Assembly (NCBI GenBank): GCA_964625745.1
Contig: CAZVCJ010000049.1
Span: forward strand, 1 to 24,473
Origin: CAZVCJ01 sp964625745
Lineage (GTDB): Bacteria > Chloroflexota > Anaerolineae > VGOG01
Direction: 5' to 3'
DNA: 24,473 bases
Below are positions 7,395 through 14,532 of this stretch, piece by piece; within the stretch, counting starts at the first letter, position 1; each line of letters begins with the position of its first letter. A program made the translations under genes and the position numbers. The notes under the pieces are model-generated. The model did not search any database. It saw only the letters and a program-made list of their open reading frames with translations, and had not been told where the DNA came from.

Positions 7395-8345
7395 ATGTTT
7401 AACATTATCGGCAAACGCTACTGGTATTTTTTGATCTCGGCTGTACTCATCGTTCCGGGTTTGATAGCAATGATCTACTCCACTGTCACCTATGGCACAC
7501 CGGTGAGGCTGAGCATTGATTTCACCGGTGGCAGCCTGATGGTGATCAAATTCCAGCAGCCCGCTACGGAAGATGCCATTCGCGACGTCTTCATGAGCTA
7601 TGACTTCACTAATCCCATGGTGCAGCAGTTGGGCCGGCCAGAGGACAACACCTGGCAGGTGCGTCTGGGGTTCATTGATGTGGAGAAGGTGGATGAGATT
7701 AAAGCATCGTTGGCAGGCCAGATTGGCCCGATTGATGAGGCCAGCTCTAGCTTAAGCACGGTCGGCCCGGCCGTGGGGAACGAGGTGGCCCGATCCGCTA
7801 CCGTGGCCGTGGTCATCGCTTCGCTGCTGGTAGGAGCATTCATCATCGTCACCTTCCGCCGCGTCCCCAACGCCTTCCGCTACGGCGTCAGCGCGATCGC
7901 GGCCATGGTTCACGATATCCTGGTTGCCTTGGGGTTCGTCTCCATTATGGGGATTCTCTTCAGTTGGGAAGTGGATGCCCTCTTTCTGACGGCTATCCTG
8001 ACTGTCATTGGCTTTTCGGTGCAGGATAAAATTGTGGTCTTTGATCGCATCCGTGAGAACACGCCCAAGCGACGGGGTGAGTCTTATGAGACCATTGTCA
8101 ACCGCAGCATCCTGGAGGTCATCCACCGCTCCCTGGCCACCCAGCTCAACGCTATGTTCGTAATGATTGCCATCCTGCTCTTCGGCGGAGCCAACATCAA
8201 GCAGTTCATCGCCGTGATGTTGATCGGGATGGTCACCGCTACCTACTCCTCCATCTTTAGCGCTGTGCCGCTGCTGGTCGTTTGGGAGAAAGGCGAGATA
8301 GGCCAGTTTTTCCGCCGCCTGCGGAGGCGAGAGGCAGCGGCCTAG
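7395..8345 (+). CDS. secF: Protein translocase subunit SecF
   Basis: The 316-aa partner of SecD is encoded 9 nt downstream with an AGGAGA ribosome site that overlaps the secD stop region. It shows an N-terminal membrane helix, the SecF signature SIDFTGGSLMVIKF, a small periplasmic P4-type domain, and five more helices containing FLTAILTVIGFSVQDKIVVFDRIREN, with the conserved Asp and Arg of the proton-coupled core. The C-terminus is basic (FFRRLRRREAAA) and cytoplasmic. Length and order match stand-alone SecF rather than a SecDF fusion. A strong hairpin follows 7 nt after the stop, so the operon probably ends here. Confidence 0.97.
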   Translation: MFNIIGKRYWYFLISAVLIVPGLIAMIYSTVTYGTPVRLSIDFTGGSLMVIKFQQPATEDAIRDVFMSYDFTNPMVQQLGRPEDNTWQVRLGFIDVEKVDEIKASLAGQIGPIDEASSSLSTVGPAVGNEVARSATVAVVIASLLVGAFIIVTFRRVPNAFRYGVSAIAAMVHDILVALGFVSIMGILFSWEVDALFLTAILTVIGFSVQDKIVVFDRIRENTPKRRGESYETIVNRSILEVIHRSLATQLNAMFVMIAILLFGGANIKQFIAVMLIGMVTATYSSIFSAVPLLVVWEKGEIGQFFRRLRRREAAA

Positions 8346-8352
8346 CGATTCC

Positions 8353-8387
8353 GAGACGGGGCTGAGATAGAATCTCAGCCCCGTCTC
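8353..8387 (+). terminator. Strong hairpin at the end of secD-secF
   Basis: A perfect 16-bp stem (GAGACGGGGCTGAGAT at 8353-8368; complement at 8372-8387) closes on a 3-nt AGA loop immediately after secF. The following bases (TGGTTCAG) are not a long T-run, so it may act as a weak intrinsic terminator or as an mRNA-stabilising end. Confidence 0.75.
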
Positions 8388-8395
8388 TGGTTCAG

Positions 8396-8454
8396 AACGC
8401 GGATTCGCAGGATTTACGGATCAGGATCATCCGCTCATCCTGCCCATCCGTGTT
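8396..8454. repeat. Imperfect 26-bp palindrome followed by a T-run
   Basis: Arms 8396-8421 and 8429-8454 are reverse complements at 20 of 26 positions, around a 7-nt centre. A CTTTTT run (8455-8460) follows on the plus strand. It could be a second terminator for secDF or a dispersed palindromic repeat. It ends just before the thiI promoter. Confidence 0.6.
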
Positions 8455-8458
8455 CTTT

Positions 8459-8487
8459 TTGACGCCCAGAGCTTTATGTGCTATGAT
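8459..8487 (+). promoter_or_regulatory. Predicted promoter for thiI
   Basis: TTGACG (8459-8464), 17 bp, then TATGAT (8482-8487) predict transcription from about 8494. This lies downstream of the in-frame ATG at 8450 and so supports ATG 8516 as the real thiI start. Confidence 0.6.
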
Positions 8488-8515
8488 AGAGGAAAAAAGC
8501 AGGGAAGGACAGATC

Positions 8516-9586
8516 ATGGGTCTGATCGTAATTCGCTACGGCGAGATCGGCTTGAAGGGCAAGAACAGAGGGTATTTCGTCAAGCGGCTGCGCAAGAACA
8601 TCAGAGACTGCCTGAAAAGGAATGATCTAATGGGTGAGGTGCGTAGCGTCGGGCAGCGCGTCTACGTGCAGGTTGAGGATGTGGAGCGGGCCGTCGAGAA
8701 GCTGCGGGACGTCTTCGGCATTGTTTCCCTGAGTCCGGCCCAGGAGGTTGAGGCTGACATTGAAGCCATCAGGGCCGAAGCTCTGCAGGTGGCCCAGAGA
8801 GTTGGCCTGGACGAGAAGCGGTCTTTCCGGGTGCAGAGCCGCCGGGCAGACAAGGCTTTTCCCCTGACCTCGCTTGAGATCAACCGCCTGGTCGGCGCTC
8901 ACGTCCAGGCGGCGACCGGGGCGCGGGTCGACCTCTCTGACGAGGCCGACCTGACCATCGGCGTAGAGGTGCGCCGGGACCACGCTCTGCTCTTTGGCCA
9001 GACGGTGGCCGGGCACGGGGGGCTGCCCCTGGGCACCCAGGGGCGGGCGGTGGCCCTGATCTCTGGCGGCATTGATTCGCCCGTGGCTGCCTGGATGATC
9101 ATGAGGCGGGGGTGTGTGGTGATCCCCGTCCACTTCCGCCAGAGCGAGGTGGAGCTGGCCAAGTTCATGGACAACTGCGAAATCTTGTCGCGTTACGCCT
9201 ATGGCTGGAACATGCACCCCATTGTGCTGGATCACCAGGAGGTCTTCGGCGGGACCTACGAGAAGCTCCGCAGCGTCGGCGCTGAGCGCTGGACTTGCAT
9301 CTTCTGCAAGCGGGCCTTGCTTCAAAAGGCGTGCCAGATCGCCGACCAACACGGGGCCAAAGCCCTGGTCACGGGGGACTCCCTGGGTCAGGTGGCCAGC
9401 CAGACCCTGGAGAATCTGGAGGTCCTCTCTTATGGTGTAGAGAAGCCGATCCTGCGCCCTCTCATCGGCCTGGACAAAACGGAGATCACCGCCCTGGCGC
9501 GGCGCATTGGCACCTTCGAGGTCTCCACCCGTGAGGCCCAATCTTGTCCGTACTTGCCGCCCGACCCGTTGACCAAGGCCAGTTTG
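8516..9586 (+). CDS. thiI: tRNA 4-thiouridine synthase ThiI (3' end lost in gap)
   Basis: ThiI adenylates U8 of tRNA and installs sulfur taken from a cysteine desulfurase, and in many bacteria also supplies sulfur for thiamine thiazole. ATG 8516 has a GAAGGA ribosome site 6 nt upstream and gives the typical N-terminus MGLIVIRYGEIGLKGKNRGYF. It is followed by a ferredoxin-like/THUMP region, then the PP-loop SGGIDSPVAAW (about residues 182-192), CIFCKRAL (Cys261, Cys264), GDSLGQVASQTLENL and the late motif SCPYLPPDPLTKAS. About 357 residues are visible. Family members without a rhodanese domain are roughly 390-400 aa, so the missing part is probably short, but a C-terminal rhodanese domain cannot be excluded because the gap length is unknown. 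Confidence 0.93.
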
Positions 9587-9686
9587 NNNNNNNNNNNNNN
9601 NNNNNNNNNNNNNNNNNNNNNNNNNNNNNNNNNNNNNNNNNNNNNNNNNNNNNNNNNNNNNNNNNNNNNNNNNNNNNNNNNNNNNN
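9587..9686. other. Scaffold gap of exactly 100 N
   Basis: The run is exactly 100 unknown bases, the customary filler for a gap of unestimated length. It removes the 3' end of thiI and the 5' end of the next gene. Any reading frame crossing it is artificial. Confidence 0.95.
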
Positions 9687-10025
9687 AGGTTCGTGGCTTT
9701 TGAGAAGCTCGTGCACCCAGGCCGACTGGCGGAGATCAAGCTGCTGACCAACGCTCTGGAGATGGAATGGGCGGTGGAAGGGGAGCGGCGGATCAACATT
9801 GACCCTGGCTACGTTTCCCATTCCAAGCTGGTCTTGGCCACTACCAAGAATCACGCCCACCGCGTCTATCTGGACCAGGGCATCTACGCTGAGGTGACGC
9901 TGCACTTTCGCGATGGCACCTTCTGCGCCTGGCCGTGGACCTATCCCGACTATGCCAGCTCACCTCTCGTCGCCATCTTCAACCAGATCCGAGGGATTTA
10001 CGTGAAGCAATTGCGTGAAACGTGA
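9687..10025 (+). CDS. DUF4416 family protein (5' end lost in gap)
   Basis: The frame is open from the first base after the gap: RFVAFEKLVHPGRLAEIK, then NIDPGYVSHSKLVLATTKNH, AHRVYLDQGIYAEVTLHF and WPWTYPDYAS, which I recognise as the conserved C-terminal part of DUF4416. Complete members are about 180-200 aa, so about 112 visible residues mean roughly 70-90 are missing. The GTG at 9693 encodes the Val of FVAFEKL and is not a start. The family's function is unknown. The gene is convergent with the FecR-like gene, and its last codons form one arm of an inverted repeat. Confidence 0.85.
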   Translation, partial: RFVAFEKLVHPGRLAEIKLLTNALEMEWAVEGERRINIDPGYVSHSKLVLATTKNHAHRVYLDQGIYAEVTLHFRDGTFCAWPWTYPDYASSPLVAIFNQIRGIYVKQLRET

Positions 10026-10073
10026 AAACGTGATGCGTGAGAAGCTGACTTAATCCTCGATTCACGTTTCACG
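10003..10073. repeat. CGTGAAA-word cluster with a perfect 13-bp inverted repeat between convergent genes
   Basis: CGTGAAACGTGAA (10014-10026) and TTCACGTTTCACG (10061-10073) are exact reverse complements. Between and before them are further copies of the same heptamer-like word (CGTGAAG, CGTGAAA, CGTGATG, CGTGAGA). The stem could act as a bidirectional terminator for the two convergent genes, but the tandem-word structure also fits a dispersed low-complexity repeat. The DUF4416 stop codon lies inside the left arm. Confidence 0.7.
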
Positions 10074-10076
10074 GAG

Positions 10077-11288
10077 TTACTCCTTGGCCAGCAGTTGCAC
10101 CTGCGATACCATGCTCTGGTAGTCCCAGCCTGAGGCGTAGATGCGGATGGATGTGATGAGGGCAGGCTTGATATCGCCCAGTTCCTCCATCAGGTTGGGC
10201 GACTCATAAGGGTACCAGACGTAGTGGGGGATCTTTTCGCAATTATCTCGAATGGTCGAGCCTTCAGTCGGATCTTTGAAATAGAATCCGTGGGTCCAGA
10301 AATTATCGTTGCCGTAGAGGTCCTTGTACTCCAGGCGGACGATAACCGGACACTCCGAGCTACGATACCCGCACCCAGATAGGCTTTGGTCCAGCAGCCT
10401 GACAGAGATGTGCAACTCCAGGGAAGTGAAATCGCGGACGTCTTTATTGATGTCCTGGACAATTCCTGTCTCCCCATGCCCGGCAGCCTTCCCCATACGC
10501 CAAAAACGCACTGCCTGGCGATCACCCACGATCAGGGTTTCTGCTTTGCCGCTGACTTCTTCAGGATTATCCTGTTCGTGGTAGGCTTCCCAGCCCACCG
10601 TTAGCGGCTCCTTGAAGTCGCCGTTGACGATGAGGTCTCGCTCCGCTGGCAGGGGGTCTAACGGCTCCCTGCCGATTGGCACCGTTGTCCTCTCTCCCTG
10701 TCCTAGCTCCACCATCTTCCCCATAGCTGTGACCTTCGCCTGGCCGTCGCGCACGGTCAAGTGGAATTCCTCGCTGCTCACTTCCACCGAATAGCTTCCA
10801 TCTTCCTCTAACTCGACTGTGGCATGGGGGGTTTGCACCTGGAAGTTCAGGGGGGATTCCATTGACGGCGCCACGCCGATCCTGACTCTACCCCCTGTTA
10901 CTTCCAGGACGATAGCGCCAGGCTTGGAGCTGAGACCGAATCTGGGTGATCGCGTTTTTTGGATGATCACCCGGGTCTCGTTGTAGAGATGCAAGGTACT
11001 ATGTTCGAAAAACTCCAGGAAAGCCTGCGATGCGGCATCCGTGGTTATGATAGATCGTTCCAGCACGTCGTCCTTGGTAGCTATGACGGCCATGGATGCA
11101 TCTGCGCCCGGTTCCCGCACCCCAACCGTGCCTCCGATGGCTGCGAGAGAAGTCTTATGCACCTGGGTGGCATTGATGACGTACCAGCGGATGCCAAGGG
11201 GGACGCTCATCACCAGGACGCAGAAGACGGCGAAGGCAATGGAGAGGATCATCCAGGCCAGTCGCGCAGGGTTCTTTTTTAAGCTCAT
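10077..11288 (-). CDS. Membrane-anchored FecR-like domain protein with C-terminal jelly-roll-like domain
   Basis: This 403-aa protein has one N-terminal membrane helix (about 11-32) with a basic start (MSLKKNPARLAW). An exported region around residues 80-205 resembles the FecR fold: STLHLYNETRVIIQ, then VTGGRVRIGV, VQTPHATVELEEDGSYSVEV, VRDGQAKVTAMGKMVELGQGE. A C-terminal half opening LIVNGDFKEPLTVGWEAY reads like a galactose-binding/carbohydrate-binding jelly roll. In classical systems FecR relays signals to a sigma factor, but here the FecR fold lies outside the membrane and no sigma gene is near, so a structural or binding role is as likely. Its GGAG ribosome site overlaps the end of the radical SAM gene, and only one base separates stop and start. 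Confidence 0.75.
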   Translation of the reverse strand: MSLKKNPARLAWMILSIAFAVFCVLVMSVPLGIRWYVINATQVHKTSLAAIGGTVGVREPGADASMAVIATKDDVLERSIITTDAASQAFLEFFEHSTLHLYNETRVIIQKTRSPRFGLSSKPGAIVLEVTGGRVRIGVAPSMESPLNFQVQTPHATVELEEDGSYSVEVSSEEFHLTVRDGQAKVTAMGKMVELGQGERTTVPIGREPLDPLPAERDLIVNGDFKEPLTVGWEAYHEQDNPEEVSGKAETLIVGDRQAVRFWRMGKAAGHGETGIVQDINKDVRDFTSLELHISVRLLDQSLSGCGYRSSECPVIVRLEYKDLYGNDNFWTHGFYFKDPTEGSTIRDNCEKIPHYVWYPYESPNLMEELGDIKPALITSIRIYASGWDYQSMVSQVQLLAKE

Positions 11289-11289
11289 C

Positions 11290-12240
11290 TTATCTCCACA
11301 GCCAGATCGATCTGGCTCTCCTTTCGTCCAACCGATTCAGCCCCGCTTCGCCAGCCAGCCGCACCGCCTCCGTGTACTCTTCGGAAGTGGTGCGGCGGTT
11401 CAGAGGAGGCAACTCGTGCCCCTTGTAGCAGGGGCGGTACTGGTCCATCACGTTGAGGTAGGTGTTGGTCGAGACCTCCTGGGCCAGGAACTTGACGATC
11501 TCGGCCGTGCCCGCCAGCCCCTCTGGAAGCACCAGGTGGCGCACCAGCAGCCCTCGCCAAGCCACCCCTCGCTCGTCCATAACCAGATCCCCCGTCTGGC
11601 GGTGCATCTCTTTCACCGCCGCCTGGTTGATGGCCGGGTAGTTCTTCACCTTCGAGCACCGCAGCGCTGCATCGGCGTCGGCGTACTTCATGTCGGGCAT
11701 GTAGATGTCAACGATGCCGTCCAACAGGGCCAGGGTCTTCAGGGAATCGTAGCCGCCGGTGTTGTAGACCAGGGGCAGGCGCAGGCCGGCCTCGGCGGCG
11801 ATAAGCAGCCCGGCCAGAATCTGGGGCACCACGTGGGTGGGGGAGACGAAGTTGATGTTGTGGCAGCCCATGGCCTGCAGGCGCAGCATCATGGCAGCCA
11901 GTTCATCGGGCTCCACCTCTCGCCCCTGGCCCAGTTGGCTGATCTCGTAGTTCTGGCAGTACTGGCAGTTCAGGTTACACCAGGCGAAGAAGATCGTCCC
12001 GGAGCCGCCCCGACCGACCAGGGGTGCTTCCTCCCCGAAGTGGGGGTTGCAACTGGAGACCACCGCCCTCTCCCCCGTGCGGCAGACCGCACCCTTCGTG
12101 CTCTCCCTGCGGTTCACCCCGCACTCCCTGGGGCAGACATCGCACGCCTCCAGCCGTTTATACCCCTCCTTGACCCGCTCCTTCAGCTCGCCGGAGCGGA
12201 GGAGGTTGAGGTAGGCGGGTTTGAAACCAATCCCTGTCAT
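11290..12240 (-). CDS. PflA-like radical SAM protein (COG1313/PflX type)
   Basis: This is an iron-sulfur enzyme that would split S-adenosylmethionine to make a radical; the target is unknown. ATG 12240 is chosen over upstream in-frame starts (open to 12297) because GGGAG lies 8 nt before it and the product then begins GFKPAYLNLLRSGELKERV, as family members do. It has 316 aa. CDVCPRECGVNR (about 33-44) is the family's N-terminal Cys motif, CNLNCQYCQNYE carries the CxxxCxxC cluster ligands (Cys88, Cys92, Cys95), and NFVSPTHVVPQI and YMPDMKYADAD follow in the barrel. These proteins resemble pyruvate formate-lyase activase but usually lack a nearby formate-lyase, as here. The following FecR-like gene is translationally coupled to it. 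Confidence 0.88.
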   Translation of the reverse strand: MTGIGFKPAYLNLLRSGELKERVKEGYKRLEACDVCPRECGVNRRESTKGAVCRTGERAVVSSCNPHFGEEAPLVGRGGSGTIFFAWCNLNCQYCQNYEISQLGQGREVEPDELAAMMLRLQAMGCHNINFVSPTHVVPQILAGLLIAAEAGLRLPLVYNTGGYDSLKTLALLDGIVDIYMPDMKYADADAALRCSKVKNYPAINQAAVKEMHRQTGDLVMDERGVAWRGLLVRHLVLPEGLAGTAEIVKFLAQEVSTNTYLNVMDQYRPCYKGHELPPLNRRTTSEEYTEAVRLAGEAGLNRLDERRARSIWLWR

Positions 12241-12348
12241 AAACACTTCTCCCTCAACTCTCATCACAATGTTGCGGTACTGTTGAGCGAATCGCACGGA
12301 AGGTAAAGGAGCGTGACGGCCTCAGGTGCATTTGAGGCTACAGTTTGA

Positions 12349-14517
12349 TCAAATGAGCTTCAGAAGATGTTGCGTAATGAGTGCAGCGGATACTACTGCA
12401 AATTCCTGCTGCGGTTGATCTAAATAGCCTTCATACAAGCTGGTGCGCAATGTTTGAGCTAAAAGGGCTGTCTTGTACTCAAGCTCAAAATCTATGTCTT
12501 CGATCTTCTCTTGACAGATCGAGCGAGCAGTCTGGCGGAGTGCTGCGACTGCTGCCACCATCTTGGCTACCTTGTCTGTAAAGGGCAGATTGAGTACCAT
12601 TGTCAGGGCAGTATCATTACTAGCTTCCGTTAACATCCTTTCGACAGAAGTAAGGGACAGTATCTCTTCACGTGTGGGACCAACATCAGTAAGCTTGAAT
12701 TTGATCTCCGTTTCCAGACGAGCGAAATCTAGGAATCGTCCACCTTCTTCTTTCATCGCTGCAAAGTCTATTATGTGTACGTTCCCAATTCCATCTACTA
12801 GAAAGTTCCTGGGGTTGATATCACCATGCACAAGGCACAGACCTGCATTGCGTTTCTCCAGAAAGAGTCTGTGGTATGCACAGGTAGGGTCTTCGCTGGC
12901 CGGCCTCAAAAGGGTTGCCGGATTGGCCAATGGTTCCTGCTGGTTAGGTAAAACAATCTTGTCTCTATCAGGGTCGTAAAAGTGGCTACGGCGAGCAACT
13001 TCAGCAAGCCTATCGAATTCCCCTTGATCCAAACGTGGAAGGAAGTATAAGCGACTTGCGGACCTGTGCTTGAACATCTGTGTTTGGTAAAACGGCCACA
13101 GGACCTGACCAAACAACTTGCTAAGCAGGCTTACGACCTGTTCACTTGGCTGAGTGCGGTAGAACTCAGCGAACTGACGGACTTCATAACTCCGATTGTC
13201 ACCAGTTGCATACTCAAATACAACAGCTTTTTGCCCCTTTAGGGAAGCCTGGGCGAGCACTCTAGGAACGACTGGACCGAGCAGTTCCATCGCATTCCCT
13301 GTTGCGGCTAGCTCTCGGTCCATCATATCGGAGCGATGCACCTTTACAATGCATGGACGATAGCTCACCCCTCGTTCGTCCTCACCTGATACTAAGTACA
13401 CAGTCGCATCACTAGTTCTGGGGCTTTGCAGTAACTGCCAGTCGAGGTAGTATCTCCCCTGAAACAGTTGCTCTAGCAGAGTGCAATGTACATTGCTTGC
13501 TAGAAGACCGGCTTTTCGAACACAAGGCGTTTGGTCGCCGTGGATCTTACCCACTCTTGCCATCAAATGATCCTGGAAGAGAGGAGATGCTATCTTGATG
13601 TCACCATCTATCTCCGTGAGTATTCCTCTACGTAGAAGCTTCTTTTGTGCAAAGAGATGCTCATACCCTATTGTCTGCCCACGAGAAATGAGTTGAAGCA
13701 CTTGTTGTTCATCGGCAGTCAGGCAACTCACCCATTCCTCGAAGCTTAAAGTCAATGCGTCCACTGCCTGGCGACGGATCTCTTCCTTAGGACCTGTGTA
13801 TCGCAGCAAGAGGTCTGCGTGTTCAGGGTATCCGGCGCTCAACGCCACAATGGTCTCGATTTGTTGGGAATCCAGTTCAGGAGAACTAAGACGCGCGGAT
13901 CTCTCTATGTCCTGGTCAGACACTCTGGAGACTCGATGGTGATTGGTTCCAAATATCTTATGGAAGTCTGAGTAGTTGACTGTCTGACAAATATCTTCTA
14001 TGTCTCGGCAACAACAGATGATGAACGCTGTTCGGTAGCGATGTTCATACCCCAGTGACTGAAGGATATTCAACAGACCCTGGACCTGATCAGGGTCAGG
14101 GAACTTAAGTAGGGCATCGAAGTTATCCAGTGCGAAAATGAGTTGTCCGTCTCCCTGCGCATGATGCAGAATGCTCTCTCGCAGCCTGACCAACTCCGTT
14201 TCTAGATCCCCGGCCTTTGGTTCGGTTTCTGCCAAAACAGTTCTATGAGAACTGCCACTTGCATCTTCATGAATGGAGCGCACCAAATGTACAACTGGCT
14301 TGACCCAGAATGTGGAAAGGTTTTTCTCTACCAAGATTCTAAATCCTGGTTGTGCCCATTCTGTGCGTAGCCAGTTGCCTAAGTCCGTGAAGACTTGTTC
14401 CACCCCGCATCCGGGCAAGCCTTGAATGATCAGAGACCGTGGAACTTCGTCCGGCTTCGGCAGAACCAGTTCACGAACCCGCTGTGCGTCTCTATGACGG
14501 ATCCCAGAAGGTCGCAT
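12349..14517 (-). CDS. AAA-like ATPase/winged-helix/APH-like kinase fusion protein
   Basis: This 722-aa protein is the second gene of the coupled pair. Residues about 28-255 look like a STAND/AAA P-loop domain: LIIQGLPGCGVEQVF sits where Walker A should be but has Val in place of the essential Lys, while LIFALDNFDALL (126-137) is a good Walker B. A winged-helix-like part follows (about 259-325). From about 350 the protein resembles aminoglycoside phosphotransferase/choline-kinase folds. These kinase motifs are complete: VKVH (Lys392), an acidic helix at Glu402, the catalytic loop VHGDINPRNFLVD (Asp566, Asn571) and IIDFA (Asp584). I recall a similar kinase-like family (TCAD9) in predicted NTP-dependent conflict systems but cannot confirm membership. 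Base composition is lower in GC than the flanks. Confidence 0.75.
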   Translation of the reverse strand: MRPSGIRHRDAQRVRELVLPKPDEVPRSLIIQGLPGCGVEQVFTDLGNWLRTEWAQPGFRILVEKNLSTFWVKPVVHLVRSIHEDASGSSHRTVLAETEPKAGDLETELVRLRESILHHAQGDGQLIFALDNFDALLKFPDPDQVQGLLNILQSLGYEHRYRTAFIICCCRDIEDICQTVNYSDFHKIFGTNHHRVSRVSDQDIERSARLSSPELDSQQIETIVALSAGYPEHADLLLRYTGPKEEIRRQAVDALTLSFEEWVSCLTADEQQVLQLISRGQTIGYEHLFAQKKLLRRGILTEIDGDIKIASPLFQDHLMARVGKIHGDQTPCVRKAGLLASNVHCTLLEQLFQGRYYLDWQLLQSPRTSDATVYLVSGEDERGVSYRPCIVKVHRSDMMDRELAATGNAMELLGPVVPRVLAQASLKGQKAVVFEYATGDNRSYEVRQFAEFYRTQPSEQVVSLLSKLFGQVLWPFYQTQMFKHRSASRLYFLPRLDQGEFDRLAEVARRSHFYDPDRDKIVLPNQQEPLANPATLLRPASEDPTCAYHRLFLEKRNAGLCLVHGDINPRNFLVDGIGNVHIIDFAAMKEEGGRFLDFARLETEIKFKLTDVGPTREEILSLTSVERMLTEASNDTALTMVLNLPFTDKVAKMVAAVAALRQTARSICQEKIEDIDFELEYKTALLAQTLRTSLYEGYLDQPQQEFAVVSAALITQHLLKLI

Positions 14518-14523
14518 TGTCTG

Positions 14524-14532
14524 TCACCTCCT
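14524..14532 (-). promoter_or_regulatory. Ribosome binding site made of the upstream gene's last codons
   Basis: On the minus strand the upstream gene ends AGG AGG TGA (Arg, Arg, stop). This nonamer is itself a perfect Shine-Dalgarno for the ATG at 14517, with 6 nt between. Translation of the kinase fusion is therefore likely coupled to termination of the ATPase gene. Confidence 0.85.

Noticed and set aside
8450..9703. A frame that appears to continue thiI across the N run to VRGF
   Set aside because: The N run is a 100-base placeholder, so frame across it is meaningless; the residues after it belong to the DUF4416 protein in another frame.
8627..9799. Long minus-strand frame of 390 codons opposite thiI
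   Set aside because: It also crosses the gap, and its product is low-complexity antisense of a clear ThiI.
11041..12306. Plus-strand frame of 421 codons
   Set aside because: It is antisense to the radical SAM and FecR-like genes, which have real motifs; its product (rich in H, Q, G and V) shows none.
12319..12338. Hairpin GCCTCA/TGAGGC as a terminator of the two-gene module
   Set aside because: Only six base pairs with an 8-nt loop and no U-tract; too weak to call.
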